Shown here piece by piece: positions 1 to 8,076 of a stretch of DNA of 20,615 nt. The stretch lies in NCBI GenBank assembly GCA_948330435.1, contig CAOJBY010000045.1, positions 1 through 20,615 on the forward strand, read 5' to 3'. How positions within the stretch are numbered: the stretch's first letter is position 1; each line of letters opens with the position of its first letter. Made by a program: the position numbers and the translations under genes. The notes under the pieces are model-generated. The model was not told where the DNA came from. It worked only from the letters and a program-made list of their open reading frames with translations, and did no database searches. Source of the DNA: an uncultured Lachnoclostridium sp. (GTDB lineage: Bacteria > Bacillota > Clostridia > Lachnospirales > Lachnospiraceae).

Positions 1-45
1 ATTTCCGGGTGGCTCTGAAGCGGGAAACTGGTGGCTCCCAAGGGG
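1..45. mobile_element. Possible end of an IS21-type insertion sequence (terminal repeats only)
   Basis: Two copies of GGTGGCTC lie at 8-15 and 30-37, a spacing of 22 bp, each followed by a purine-rich stretch (GAAGCGGGAAA, CCAAGGGGGA). Repeated GGTGGCTC-like boxes about two helical turns apart resemble the multiple terminal repeats outside istA/istB in IS21-family elements of Firmicutes. No transposase gene is in the window, so the element body would lie upstream of position 1. The family call is from memory of such ends and is uncertain. Confidence 0.35.
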
Positions 46-96
46 GATAATATTCTCTTCCATAAAAAGGCATAAAAAGTCTAACCTTTTGGCTAG

Positions 97-126
97 TTTA
101 CATTTTTTAAAGAAGTCAGTTATAAT
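97..126 (+). promoter_or_regulatory. Sigma-A-type promoter P1 upstream of the LuxR regulator gene
   Basis: A -35 box TTTACA (97-102) is separated by 18 bp from a perfect -10 box TATAAT (121-126), predicting transcription from about 133. The nearest large gene in this direction starts at 493, so the leader would be about 360 nt long. Confidence 0.6.
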
Positions 127-154
127 AAAAAATACAAAATTACAGCAAAAAAGG

Positions 155-184
155 TTGACGGAAACCATGAAAAGAAAAGATAAT
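155..184 (+). promoter_or_regulatory. Alternative promoter P2
   Basis: TTGACG (155-160) and GATAAT (179-184) are spaced by 18 bp, each matching 5 of 6 consensus bases. Transcription would begin at about 191, inside the CAGAG repeat. If P2 rather than P1 is used, the small ORF at 167-265 would not be translated from its ATG. Confidence 0.4.
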
Positions 185-265
185 TTGTCAGAGCAGAGCA
201 GAGCAGAGCAGAGCCTTCATGATAAGGTTCTCTTTTTGTGGTTCAAATTTCCAAACAAGAGATAA
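167..265 (+). CDS. Possible 32-residue leader peptide containing the CAGAG repeat
   Basis: An ATG at 167 opens a 32-codon frame ending in TAA at 263-265. The product would be charged at the start (MKRKDN), repetitive in the middle (SEQSRAEQS, encoded by the pentamer repeat) and hydrophobic at the end (VLFLWFKF). The ribosome site is weak: AAGG at 151-154, about 12 nt upstream. Its stop falls 14 nt before the terminator hairpin at 279-326, the placement expected of a leader peptide in an attenuator. No homology is recognised and it could be a chance ORF. Confidence 0.25.
   Translation: MKRKDNLSEQSRAEQSLHDKVLFLWFKFPNKR
189..214 (+). repeat. Pentanucleotide tandem repeat, CAGAG x5
   Basis: Five perfect head-to-tail copies of CAGAG (189-213) are followed by one further C. 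The unit is not a multiple of three, so gain or loss of a copy shifts any reading frame through it. The tract lies downstream of P1 and around the predicted start point of P2, so slippage could affect expression either way. Confidence 0.9.
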
Positions 266-278
266 AATAGCGCAAAGC

Positions 279-326
279 TGCCAGGCGGTGGGAAATACAA
301 ATGTGTTCCCATGCTTGGCATTTTTT
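279..326 (+). terminator. Intrinsic terminator in the leader, attenuator-like
   Basis: TGCCA (279-283) pairs with TGGCA (316-320). The helix continues through 284-287/312-315 (two GU pairs), a bulged G288, and TGGGAA (289-294) with TTCCCA (306-311), giving about 15 bp around an 11-nt loop. TTTTTT (321-326) follows directly. A competing pairing exists: GGCGGTG (284-290) with CACCGCC (330-336), which cannot coexist with the outer 279-283/316-320 stem as a nested fold. The element lies between the promoter and the regulator gene. Confidence 0.7.
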
Positions 327-492
327 GTGCACCGCCCATATGCTGCTGTTTCGTAAGATGTAGCCTTTTTGAACATGAAGTGGCACATACACAATCTGGA
401 AGAAGCCTGTATTCCTGATTTTTCGGAAACTGTCACCATTAAATATACCGGGCGGATTTGCCTGATTGTTCGTGGGAAAGAAGGGAGTCTCC

Positions 493-2970
493 ATGCCGGA
501 AAAGAGAAGAAATAAACACACAGTCGACGAACACTACATACGCCCGCAGGCCGCATGGGAGCAGATGAAGGCGGCCAGAAACACAGGACAGACCGTCTAT
601 ATCTACGGCGCAACCGGAAGCGGAAAAACCGCCCTGGTAACGGATTTTTTTGCCCGAAAGACGTACCACTATCTATCTGCGACCGATATGGGAGCTTCCC
701 AAATGAACGGGATCATACGGGAAAAAACGGAGGATGCCCATAAAAAAGAAGAACCGGCGCATAAAAGAACAAATACGCAGCAAATAGTTGTCCTTGATGA
801 TCTGTATCTTCTGGAAACTCAGGAGGAAAGAGCTGTCTGTGAGCAAATCATCGAAGAGCTGAGCGGCAGAAAGGACGTGTGGCTGATTTTGATTTCCAGA
901 GCGCCCGTCCCCAAATGGCTGAAGCCCCTCTGTGTCCGGCACATTTTTATCATTATCAGGGAAGAATGGCTGTTCCTTACGGAAAGAGAACAACAGCTAT
1001 ATCTGGAAGGATGGGGACTGTCTCTTTCAGAAGCGGCAAATAAAAGGATACGGGAGCTTGGCTATGGACATCCGCTCTTCCTTCGCATTGTGTCTATGAG
1101 ACTTCGCGAGATCTCAGAGGAAGAAGCGCTAAGAGACAAGGCCGGCGCAGAGCTTAGCGCCATTGAGAGAGCCAGGGTGGATCTCTGGGATTACCTGGAG
1201 ACCCACGTGTATGACCAGTGGAATGTGGAACTTCAGGAATTTTTGGAAGCAGTATCCATCGTGGAGCAGTTCGACCTTCCCCTGGCACAGCAGATTACAA
1301 AGAAAAAGGATGCGGGAAGGCTCATTCAGAAGGCCCGGGAGACAGGAAATTTCCTGATTGAAAAGCAAAAAAACGAACAGACCGTCTATCAGCTTCGCAT
1401 TCCCATGAAATATTCCATGCGCCGGAGACTTCCCGCAAAGCTTTCGCAGGATTCTATCAAAGAGCTGTACTACAGTGCGGGAAACAGCTACGAGATGGAG
1501 GGCAATTTAAGGGAAGCCCTCAAGATGTATGAAATGTGCCGGAACAAGGAGGGAATCTCCCGGATACTGATTGAGAATACCCGAAGAAATCCGGCGTCCG
1601 GAGATTATTTTGAACTAAAGCATTATTACCTTTCCCTTCCGGAAGAAAAGATCAAAAGCAGCGTGGAGCTGATGGCCGGCATGAGTATGCTCCAATCTAT
1701 GCTTCTTTGCGAAGAGGAAAGCGAGCGCTGGTATCAGGAGCTGGCGGCTTACGCAAAGGAACGGACAGGGGGAGCAAAAAGAGAGGCGGAAGCCAAGCTT
1801 TTGTATCTGGATATAGCCCTGCCCCACAGAGGGATCTTACGCATGGTGGATTTGATGAAGCATGCAGGCGTCCTTTTGACAGAGCGGAAAACCGTACTGC
1901 CGGAATTTTCCGTGACCAGCAATCTGCCCTCCATGATGAACGGGGGAAAGGATTTCTGCGAATGGAGCAGAAGGGATAAGGAGCTGGCTTCCACCATTGG
2001 AAAAGCAGTTGCCCTTGTGCTGGGCAGGTATGGAAAGGGACTTGTGAATCTTGCCCTTGCAGAGAGCTTCTTTGAAAAAGGCGGGGATGATTACGAGGTG
2101 GCCGCCCTTGCGGGAAAGGGCAGAATGCAGGCGGAAAGCGGCGGAAAGACAGAGCAGATCTTTGTGGCTGTGGGAATCCTCACAAAGCTGTCCGTTTTGA
2201 ATAACCGCATAGAGGATGCCAGGGAAATGCTGGAGAGCTTCCGGAAAATAGCGGAACGGGAAGCGCCAAAGCTCCTGCCCAATATCCGGGCAATGTCGGT
2301 GAGGATGGATTTGTATACAGGCAGAATCAGCGAAGCGTACCGTTGGGCCGAGAGGGAGGCGCCGGACGAGGATGCGGAGTTTTATACAATGGAACGCCTG
2401 CGCTATTTGACCAAGATAAGGGTATATCTGGCTGCCGGACGAAAAGAAAAAGCATTGCTTCTGTTGGAAAAAATGGGCTTTTACGCAGAAAAAATGCAGC
2501 GCACCTACATTGGAATCGAGGTACTGCTGCTGACGGCAATCGTTCAGTACCGCATGGGAAAGGAAGGCTGGCAGGATACTCTGCAGGAAGCGGCAGCAAA
2601 GGCAGAGGATTATCATTTTGTGCGGATTCTCACCCAGGAAGGGGCGGCGCTGTGGGAGCTTTTGAAGGCCGGAGGGCTTACCTGGAAGGATTCGGCGTGG
2701 AAGGAACAGGTTTTAAAGGAGTGCGGCCGGATGGCGGAATTTTATCCGGCGTATCTGAAGGAAAAGCAGGAGGGAAATGTCCTCCTTGGCGATAAGGCCC
2801 TTACCATTCTCCGGTTACAGGCGGAAGGGCTGTCAGTGGAAAGCATAGCGGAGCAGCTTGGGCTGTCCAGGGCAGGGGTGAAATATTACAACCAGGAGAC
2901 CTACAAGAAGCTGGGGGTCAATAACAAGGCCGCCGCAGTCGCAGAGGCCCGGAGCCGGAGACTTTTGTAG
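493..2970 (+). CDS. LuxR-type regulator with N-terminal P-loop ATPase (MalT/LAL-like)
   Basis: This 825-residue protein has the layout of large ATP-dependent LuxR regulators (MalT/LAL, STAND class). A Walker A motif GATGSGKT is at residues 39-46 and a Walker B IVVLDD at 98-103. A long helical TPR-like middle follows from about 330 to 740, and a C-terminal LuxR helix-turn-helix spans about 764-825 (LSVESIAEQLGLS then VKYYNQETYKKLGV). Members use the ATPase/TPR part as a signal-gated switch and bind DNA with the C-terminus. ATG 493 is chosen because AAGGGAG (481-487) sits 5 nt upstream; a TTG at 466 is in frame but lacks a good site. The surface-protein gene begins about 30 bp downstream, so it is a likely target and operon partner. 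The inducing signal cannot be read from the sequence. Confidence 0.85.
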   Translation: MPEKRRNKHTVDEHYIRPQAAWEQMKAARNTGQTVYIYGATGSGKTALVTDFFARKTYHYLSATDMGASQMNGIIREKTEDAHKKEEPAHKRTNTQQIVVLDDLYLLETQEERAVCEQIIEELSGRKDVWLILISRAPVPKWLKPLCVRHIFIIIREEWLFLTEREQQLYLEGWGLSLSEAANKRIRELGYGHPLFLRIVSMRLREISEEEALRDKAGAELSAIERARVDLWDYLETHVYDQWNVELQEFLEAVSIVEQFDLPLAQQITKKKDAGRLIQKARETGNFLIEKQKNEQTVYQLRIPMKYSMRRRLPAKLSQDSIKELYYSAGNSYEMEGNLREALKMYEMCRNKEGISRILIENTRRNPASGDYFELKHYYLSLPEEKIKSSVELMAGMSMLQSMLLCEEESERWYQELAAYAKERTGGAKREAEAKLLYLDIALPHRGILRMVDLMKHAGVLLTERKTVLPEFSVTSNLPSMMNGGKDFCEWSRRDKELASTIGKAVALVLGRYGKGLVNLALAESFFEKGGDDYEVAALAGKGRMQAESGGKTEQIFVAVGILTKLSVLNNRIEDAREMLESFRKIAEREAPKLLPNIRAMSVRMDLYTGRISEAYRWAEREAPDEDAEFYTMERLRYLTKIRVYLAAGRKEKALLLLEKMGFYAEKMQRTYIGIEVLLLTAIVQYRMGKEGWQDTLQEAAAKAEDYHFVRILTQEGAALWELLKAGGLTWKDSAWKEQVLKECGRMAEFYPAYLKEKQEGNVLLGDKALTILRLQAEGLSVESIAEQLGLSRAGVKYYNQETYKKLGVNNKAAAVAEARSRRLL

Positions 2971-3001
2971 GGAGTATGGGAAGAAAATGGAGAGTTTGTT
3001 T

Positions 3002-6000
3002 ATGGTAATCAGGAAAGAATGGAAAAGGATGGCGGGGAAGGGACTTGTGCTTGTACTTACGGCGGCCTTGCTTGGGAATGCAGCGGCTCTTCCGGCCTAT
3101 GCCATGCAGCCGTCTGAAAATCAGCCGACTGGAACTAGCGAAGCAGAGCTTGAGAAGACTGCTTCTGAGGTGATAGGAGAGAACGGTTTTGAAGAGGAAC
3201 AGCCGGAGACAGAAGCTGCCAATGAGGGACCTGATAATAAGGGATTTAATAATAAAGAATCTGCCAATAAGGAAATTGTTAGCGGGGAAACAGTTGATGG
3301 GGAAACTGACGGCAAGACAGACAGTGATACCGGCCTTTCTCATGAGCACATAGATGAATGTTATAGCAGCGTAGAAAAATGCATACATGAACATACGGCA
3401 GAGTGTTATCCGCATGAGGGTAGGAACGGAGCAGACGATGGAATGGAAAATCCGGAAGAAACAGATCCGGTGTTGTGTCAGCATATCTGCAGTGAGGAAA
3501 GCGGCTGTATCACAAGGGAGCTTCATTGCCCGTACGAGCATAAGGAAGCGGATGAGACGCAAAATCAGTCCAAACAAGAGCAGACAGAGGATGCAGGCGC
3601 TTCAAAGGAGCAGGACATTTTGGCGGATTTGGACAGTCAGCCCACAGCGGATGAGACCGTGGCAAAGAGCAGAGCCGCAGGAATCACTTACAGTATGGTT
3701 AAGATTGACGGACAGGAGTACAAAGATGCGTCCGGAACCGTTTCCCTGTCTCTTGGGGGAGGAACGGCAGTCTGGGAGCCGGATACGGCGGTGCTGACAT
3801 TGGAAAATGTTACAATGACCAAGAATATCGTAATACAGCCGACTGTGCCGGATTCCGCAACGGTAACCATATGCCTGAAAGGGAAAAATCAGATCGATAT
3901 TTCAGGGTATGATGACGGGACAGCTTTGCTGGTGACTGCCCATCTTGTGATAAACGCAGAAGAAAATGCGGAACTGAATATCATTGCAAATCGTGGGGAG
4001 TCATTGCAAATAGGCATTCAATGCACACATTCCCTTACTATGAATGGCGGAAACATAAGGGTGGATTCAAACAGCGCCGCCATTTTTGCATGGGGCGAAG
4101 CGGAGCTTACAGGTGTAACCTTGAATCTGCAATCGGTTCATGAAGCGATCTGCGCAGAGAACGGAGTGCAGATTACCGGCGGAAGTGTTACGGCAGATGC
4201 TGCCAATGCTGCGGCAATCTATACCCCAAATGGCGATATTAACATCTCAGATGACGCCGCAGTGGAATTGAAATCCTCGCTCAACGCCATGTATGCCGGC
4301 GTTGGAGTGCATATTACCGGCGGAAAGGTTACGGCGCAAACCACCGGATATCCGGCGATTTATTCAGACAGCGGAGATATCAATATCTCAGGGGATACTG
4401 TGGCAGAATTGAAATCAGATTACAATGTCATATTCAGCAGCCGTGGAGTGAATATTGCAGGCGGAAGTGTTACGGCGCAGTCGGCTCTGGCCCTGGCGCT
4501 CTATGCCAATGGAGATATCAACATCACCGGCGGAGTGCTTACGGCGGAATCAGGAGGAAATACGGCCATTTATGCCGATGGGAGCGGCGGCATCCACATT
4601 TCGGGCGCAGGAACGGAAGTCTGTGCCAGAGGATATGTATGCGCACTGATTGCTTCGAGCGGAGTGGAGATAACGGGCGGAAAGCTCACCGGCCATTCAC
4701 AGGCAAACCATGTGATATACACCTCCGGCGGTTTCCTTACAATTCAAAACGCCGATGTAACCCTTACTTCTGACAGCAGCAACGGAGGACTGGGAACAGG
4801 GCTGTATTTGGACAATATTGCTCCCATTGAAATTACGGACAGTACCGTAACCGTTACAACCAATGTAAGCTCCATTGCTTCCCAGGGAGATGTAGTCATA
4901 AGAGATTCCGTCCTTACTTTAAAGAGCGCAGAGGGAAATGGGATTGCCGCATCCGGCTCCGATCAGGGAACCCTTTCGATCAGCGGAGATAAAACCCACA
5001 TTGAGTGTGAAAGCCGGTATCCGCTTTACGGAGGAGCGGTAAACATCGCAGGTGGTTATGTAAACGTAACTACATTCGAGGGTCCGGCCGTCTCGGGAAT
5101 GAAGGGCATCACGGTCACCGGGGGAGAGGTACATGCAAAGGCGGCTGGGACAGATTCACGGCTCAAGCCGGCAGCATTTTATTCCAGTCAGGGAAATATC
5201 ACGTTTGCAGGAGCCGGCACGCAGGTAGAAGCCGTATCGGAACATTTTCGTGCGGTCTATACGGATAATGCCGTAGAAGGCAAAATCCTTCTGGATGCGC
5301 CGGTAACCGCAAGGGCCGGAGCGGACTGCGAAGCTTTTATGGCATGCAGCAATAAAGCGAGCAATACCCCCGACCCGGAACACGGCATTGTCATCGGGGA
5401 AGGATATTCCGCACAGGGGTATCTTCCCGTAACCACAAAATGGAAGGAGCAGTACGGCGGCGGTTATTATGCCTATACGGTGCTGGCGCCCATCGGAACG
5501 GAAAATCTGCAGGAGGACTATTTTCGTGATCTTCCAAAGGATGTTGATATTGTTCCCGCCGCCTATGGAATTTCGGCAGATCCGCTCCGGCTTGATTTTG
5601 GCAGCGTGACCTATGGCAAGCCGGAGCCGGAAGCGAAAAACGTAACGATCACCAATACGGGCAATATGCCCGTAACGGTAGCTTTGCCGCAGTCAGGAAG
5701 CTATGCGGTCGGCACAGCTTCCAACCTTACATTGGCGCCCGGAAAAATGGCTGTTTTTACCATTCGGCCAAAGGCGGGGCTGGTTCCGGGAAGCTATGAG
5801 GAAGCTCTTGCTTTTTCCACGGATAGAAGCGGGGTAATGAAGGAGGTAGATGCCGTATTTACGGTAAATAAGGCCGGGCCCGTTATCACTACGCTTCCTG
5901 CGGCGGCAGACAGGCGGTACAATCCCTCTATAACACTGAAGGAGATTGTGCTGTCAGGAGGAAGTGTTGTGGGTGCGGACGGAAAGATCCTGGCAGGAAC

Positions 6001-7879
6001 ATGGGCCTGGCAGAAGGAAGATACGGTTCCGGGCGCAGGCAGCAAGGGGTATGCGGCCATATTTACGCCGGATGAGACAGGCATCTATGAGACTGCGGCG
6101 TGCACCGTTCCCATAACGGTTGCAAAAGCGGTTCCTTACATTGCCTTGCTTCCAGGGGCGTCCGATATTACTTACGGAGATCCCTTAAGCAGCTCCGGCT
6201 TTTCGGGAGGAACCGTGGTGTATGGCGACGGGGCGGGTCATGCAGGCAGCGGGGCCGGAAGTACAGAGACCGTAGCGGGAACATTTACCTGGAAGGAGCC
6301 TTCTGGGAAACCAGTGGCGGCGGACAGTGGAAAAACGGAGTTTGAGGTCATATTTACGCCCTTGGATACGGAAAATTACAGCTCCGTCGAAGCAAAGATA
6401 ACGCTGACGGTGAATAAGGCGCCGAAGGCGCCCAACATGCCGGACAATGCGATAAGTGCGGCCAGGCGATTTGAGAAGGCAGGGGAAGTGGCTTTGCCGG
6501 AGGGATGGGCATGGCAGGAATCCGACCGGGATAAGGAGCTTACGATTGGGGTGCCGGTGGATGCGACAGCCGTCTATATCGGAGCAGATAAGGGGAACTA
6601 TGTAGAGGAAACGGTGACAATTACGATCACAAGATCCGACTGTGATCATGTGGCCGGAGCGATTCTTTTTACGAGGGAGGGCGAAAAGGCGCCTACCTGT
6701 ACGGAGAGCGGGGTGGGCCACAGAGAATGCAGCCTTTGTCATGAAGTTATGGAAACTGGGGTTGCGGCGGCAGCGCTGGGACACAGCTACACAGGCAGGG
6801 TGACAACGGCGGCGACTGTGAGCAGCGAGGGCGTCAGAACCTATACCTGTTCCCGCTGCGGACATCAGTATACGGAAACCATTGCAAAGCTGCCGGCGCC
6901 TGACAGCAGCCAGCCGGGAAACAGGCCGTCCGGGGGCAGTCAGTCGGGAAACAGTCAAGCAGGGAGCAGCCGGCCAGGAGATGATCCGTCGGGAGATCGT
7001 AAGCACAATGACGGCCCGTTAAGAAACGACGACAGTCAGAAGCAGCTTGGAAATAAGAAGGAGATCCAGGGAGACAATTCCGATGGGAAGGAAGTCAGAC
7101 CGGAAGCAGGCCAGCCGTTTATCAAGGGGGAGGACAGAAAGGAAGGCTGGGATGTGATTCGTGCCGAAGAGGACCAGGCACAAGAGGGCAGCACTATTCA
7201 CATTGATATGAACGGCGCTTTGGTCGTTCCGGGCGATATTTTTGATCGGCTTAAGGGTAGGGACATTGCCATTACCTTTGATATGGGGGACGGTATTCTC
7301 TGGAGCGTGGATGGTAAAAGTCTCCTTACGGATCGGGCAAAGGATGTGGACCTTTCGGTAAAGACCGATACCAATGGGATACCGATTGACATTGTGAACC
7401 GTCTTACAGGGGAGAGCGACTGCATTCAGTTAAGCCTTGCCCATGAAGGAGCGTTTGGCTTTACGGCTGTGCTGTCCGTCCGGCTTGGGAGTGAGAACCA
7501 GGGATTGTATGCGAACCTCTTTTACTATAACCGGACAGCCGGTGAGATGGAATTTATCTCCGCCGGCGTGATTGCAGAGGACGGTACGGCAGAGCTTCCC
7601 TTTACCCATGCGTCGGATTATGCAATTGTAATTGATGAAAAGCCTATGGATCAGAGGGAAAATGAAGAAGAAGGGGCGGAGACGCCGGGTATGGACGGCG
7701 CTCAGACGCCGGCGGGTGCGGACGGCGCAGCGGATACGGATGTGAAGGAGGATTCCGGAAGAAACGCCTGTATCTGGGCGTTTGCGGCCTGCGGTGTGCT
7801 GGCCCTTGCCCTTGGGGGGATTGGGATTTTCTTTGCAGGCAGGCGGAAGAGAGGGGATACAGAGGGAAATCAGGAGTAA
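3002..7879 (+). CDS. Large secreted, membrane-anchored surface protein with beta-helix, ASH-like and MBG-like domains
   Basis: About 1625 residues. A signal peptide (cut after AYA, near 34) is followed by an acidic low-complexity stretch, then a His/Cys segment (about 113-181; HEHIDECY, HEHTAECY) of a kind seen in Firmicute adhesins. A right-handed beta-helix region with GGxVTA/INIS repeats covers about 230-826. An ASPM-SPD2-Hydin-like domain (857-950; LDFGSVTYG, VTITNTGN) and MBG-like Ig modules (951-1211) follow. Next come a Cys-pair region (1213-1298; CSLCH, CSRCG), a Ser/Gly/Pro-rich linker, a C-terminal beta domain (1382-1546), and one membrane helix (about 1589-1613) with a basic tail. 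No LPXTG sorting motif is visible, so it appears membrane-anchored. ATG 3002 has GGAGAG 7 nt upstream; ATG 2987, five codons earlier, is the alternative. Its role is probably adhesion or glycan interaction, not proven. No clear terminator follows. Confidence 0.85.
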   Translation: MVIRKEWKRMAGKGLVLVLTAALLGNAAALPAYAMQPSENQPTGTSEAELEKTASEVIGENGFEEEQPETEAANEGPDNKGFNNKESANKEIVSGETVDGETDGKTDSDTGLSHEHIDECYSSVEKCIHEHTAECYPHEGRNGADDGMENPEETDPVLCQHICSEESGCITRELHCPYEHKEADETQNQSKQEQTEDAGASKEQDILADLDSQPTADETVAKSRAAGITYSMVKIDGQEYKDASGTVSLSLGGGTAVWEPDTAVLTLENVTMTKNIVIQPTVPDSATVTICLKGKNQIDISGYDDGTALLVTAHLVINAEENAELNIIANRGESLQIGIQCTHSLTMNGGNIRVDSNSAAIFAWGEAELTGVTLNLQSVHEAICAENGVQITGGSVTADAANAAAIYTPNGDINISDDAAVELKSSLNAMYAGVGVHITGGKVTAQTTGYPAIYSDSGDINISGDTVAELKSDYNVIFSSRGVNIAGGSVTAQSALALALYANGDINITGGVLTAESGGNTAIYADGSGGIHISGAGTEVCARGYVCALIASSGVEITGGKLTGHSQANHVIYTSGGFLTIQNADVTLTSDSSNGGLGTGLYLDNIAPIEITDSTVTVTTNVSSIASQGDVVIRDSVLTLKSAEGNGIAASGSDQGTLSISGDKTHIECESRYPLYGGAVNIAGGYVNVTTFEGPAVSGMKGITVTGGEVHAKAAGTDSRLKPAAFYSSQGNITFAGAGTQVEAVSEHFRAVYTDNAVEGKILLDAPVTARAGADCEAFMACSNKASNTPDPEHGIVIGEGYSAQGYLPVTTKWKEQYGGGYYAYTVLAPIGTENLQEDYFRDLPKDVDIVPAAYGISADPLRLDFGSVTYGKPEPEAKNVTITNTGNMPVTVALPQSGSYAVGTASNLTLAPGKMAVFTIRPKAGLVPGSYEEALAFSTDRSGVMKEVDAVFTVNKAGPVITTLPAAADRRYNPSITLKEIVLSGGSVVGADGKILAGTWAWQKEDTVPGAGSKGYAAIFTPDETGIYETAACTVPITVAKAVPYIALLPGASDITYGDPLSSSGFSGGTVVYGDGAGHAGSGAGSTETVAGTFTWKEPSGKPVAADSGKTEFEVIFTPLDTENYSSVEAKITLTVNKAPKAPNMPDNAISAARRFEKAGEVALPEGWAWQESDRDKELTIGVPVDATAVYIGADKGNYVEETVTITITRSDCDHVAGAILFTREGEKAPTCTESGVGHRECSLCHEVMETGVAAAALGHSYTGRVTTAATVSSEGVRTYTCSRCGHQYTETIAKLPAPDSSQPGNRPSGGSQSGNSQAGSSRPGDDPSGDRKHNDGPLRNDDSQKQLGNKKEIQGDNSDGKEVRPEAGQPFIKGEDRKEGWDVIRAEEDQAQEGSTIHIDMNGALVVPGDIFDRLKGRDIAITFDMGDGILWSVDGKSLLTDRAKDVDLSVKTDTNGIPIDIVNRLTGESDCIQLSLAHEGAFGFTAVLSVRLGSENQGLYANLFYYNRTAGEMEFISAGVIAEDGTAELPFTHASDYAIVIDEKPMDQRENEEEGAETPGMDGAQTPAGADGAADTDVKEDSGRNACIWAFAACGVLALALGGIGIFFAGRRKRGDTEGNQE
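4178..4459 (+). repeat. Two tandem 141-bp (47-codon) repeats in the surface protein gene
   Basis: Units 4178-4318 and 4319-4459 each encode 47 residues starting GG(S/K)VTA, passing through a GDINIS block and an ELKS block, and ending with V(H/N)I(T/A). A third copy begins at 4460 but shortens after about 23 residues. They are successive coils of the predicted beta-helix, and the DNA identity suggests expansion by duplication. Confidence 0.75.
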
Positions 7880-7959
7880 ACCGGTACACTCGAAAAAACA
7901 TTCTGCACAATCGGCTTGAATTGCAAATGATTCGTATATTTTGAATGTTGGCGTCGAAA

Positions 7960-7976
7960 TTTGTGATATTCACAAA
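7960..7976. promoter_or_regulatory. Inverted repeat, possible operator upstream of the DUF4143 gene
   Basis: TTTGTGA (7960-7966) and TCACAAA (7970-7976) form a perfect 7-bp inverted repeat around TAT. It lies about 40 bp upstream of the -35 box of the ATPase promoter. The half-site resembles Crp/Fnr-type TGTGA, but the 3-bp spacer is too short for a standard CRP site, so the regulator is unknown. Confidence 0.4.
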
Positions 7977-8017
7977 AAATTCATGTGTAAAAGTGTGATA
8001 AAAATAATAAAAAACCA

Positions 8018-8046
8018 TTGATATTTACATGAAAACATTCTATACT
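8018..8046 (+). promoter_or_regulatory. Promoter of the DUF4143 ATPase gene
   Basis: TTGATA (8018-8023) and TATACT (8041-8046) have the ideal 17-bp spacing. Predicted transcription starts near 8053, downstream of an in-frame ATG at 8029. This supports translation from ATG 8077. Confidence 0.65.
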
Positions 8047-8076
8047 AGAATCAATATTTCCGGGGAGAACAGATTT

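Larger units (their letters stand above)
1..492. other. Leader/intergenic region without an established gene
   Basis: This 492-bp stretch holds the IS21-like boxes, promoters P1 and P2, the CAGAG repeat with its possible leader ORF, and the terminator with its alternative stem. Between 337 and 480 I see no convincing promoter or gene. Minus-strand open frames here (188-613, 243-521) overlap the regulator gene and show no recognisable protein features. Confidence 0.7.

Noticed and set aside
188..613. Minus-strand 141-codon frame over the leader and start of the LuxR gene
   Set aside because: It overlaps a well-supported gene, has no ribosome site and encodes no recognisable protein; a shadow frame.
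1837..2616. Minus-strand 259-codon frame
   Set aside because: Antisense shadow of the LuxR regulator, rich in Cys, His and Phe as expected from complementing Gly/Glu/Lys codons.
6185..7006. Minus-strand 273-codon frame in the surface protein gene
   Set aside because: Arg/Cys/His-rich shadow of the GC-rich repeat-like coding sequence; no start site or family features.
7500..7879. LPXTG sortase signal in the surface protein
   Set aside because: The C-terminus has a membrane helix and basic tail but no LPXTG-like pentapeptide before it.
8029..8076. Upstream ATG for the DUF4143 ATPase
   Set aside because: It precedes the predicted transcription start and has no ribosome site; ATG 8077 has GGGGAG.
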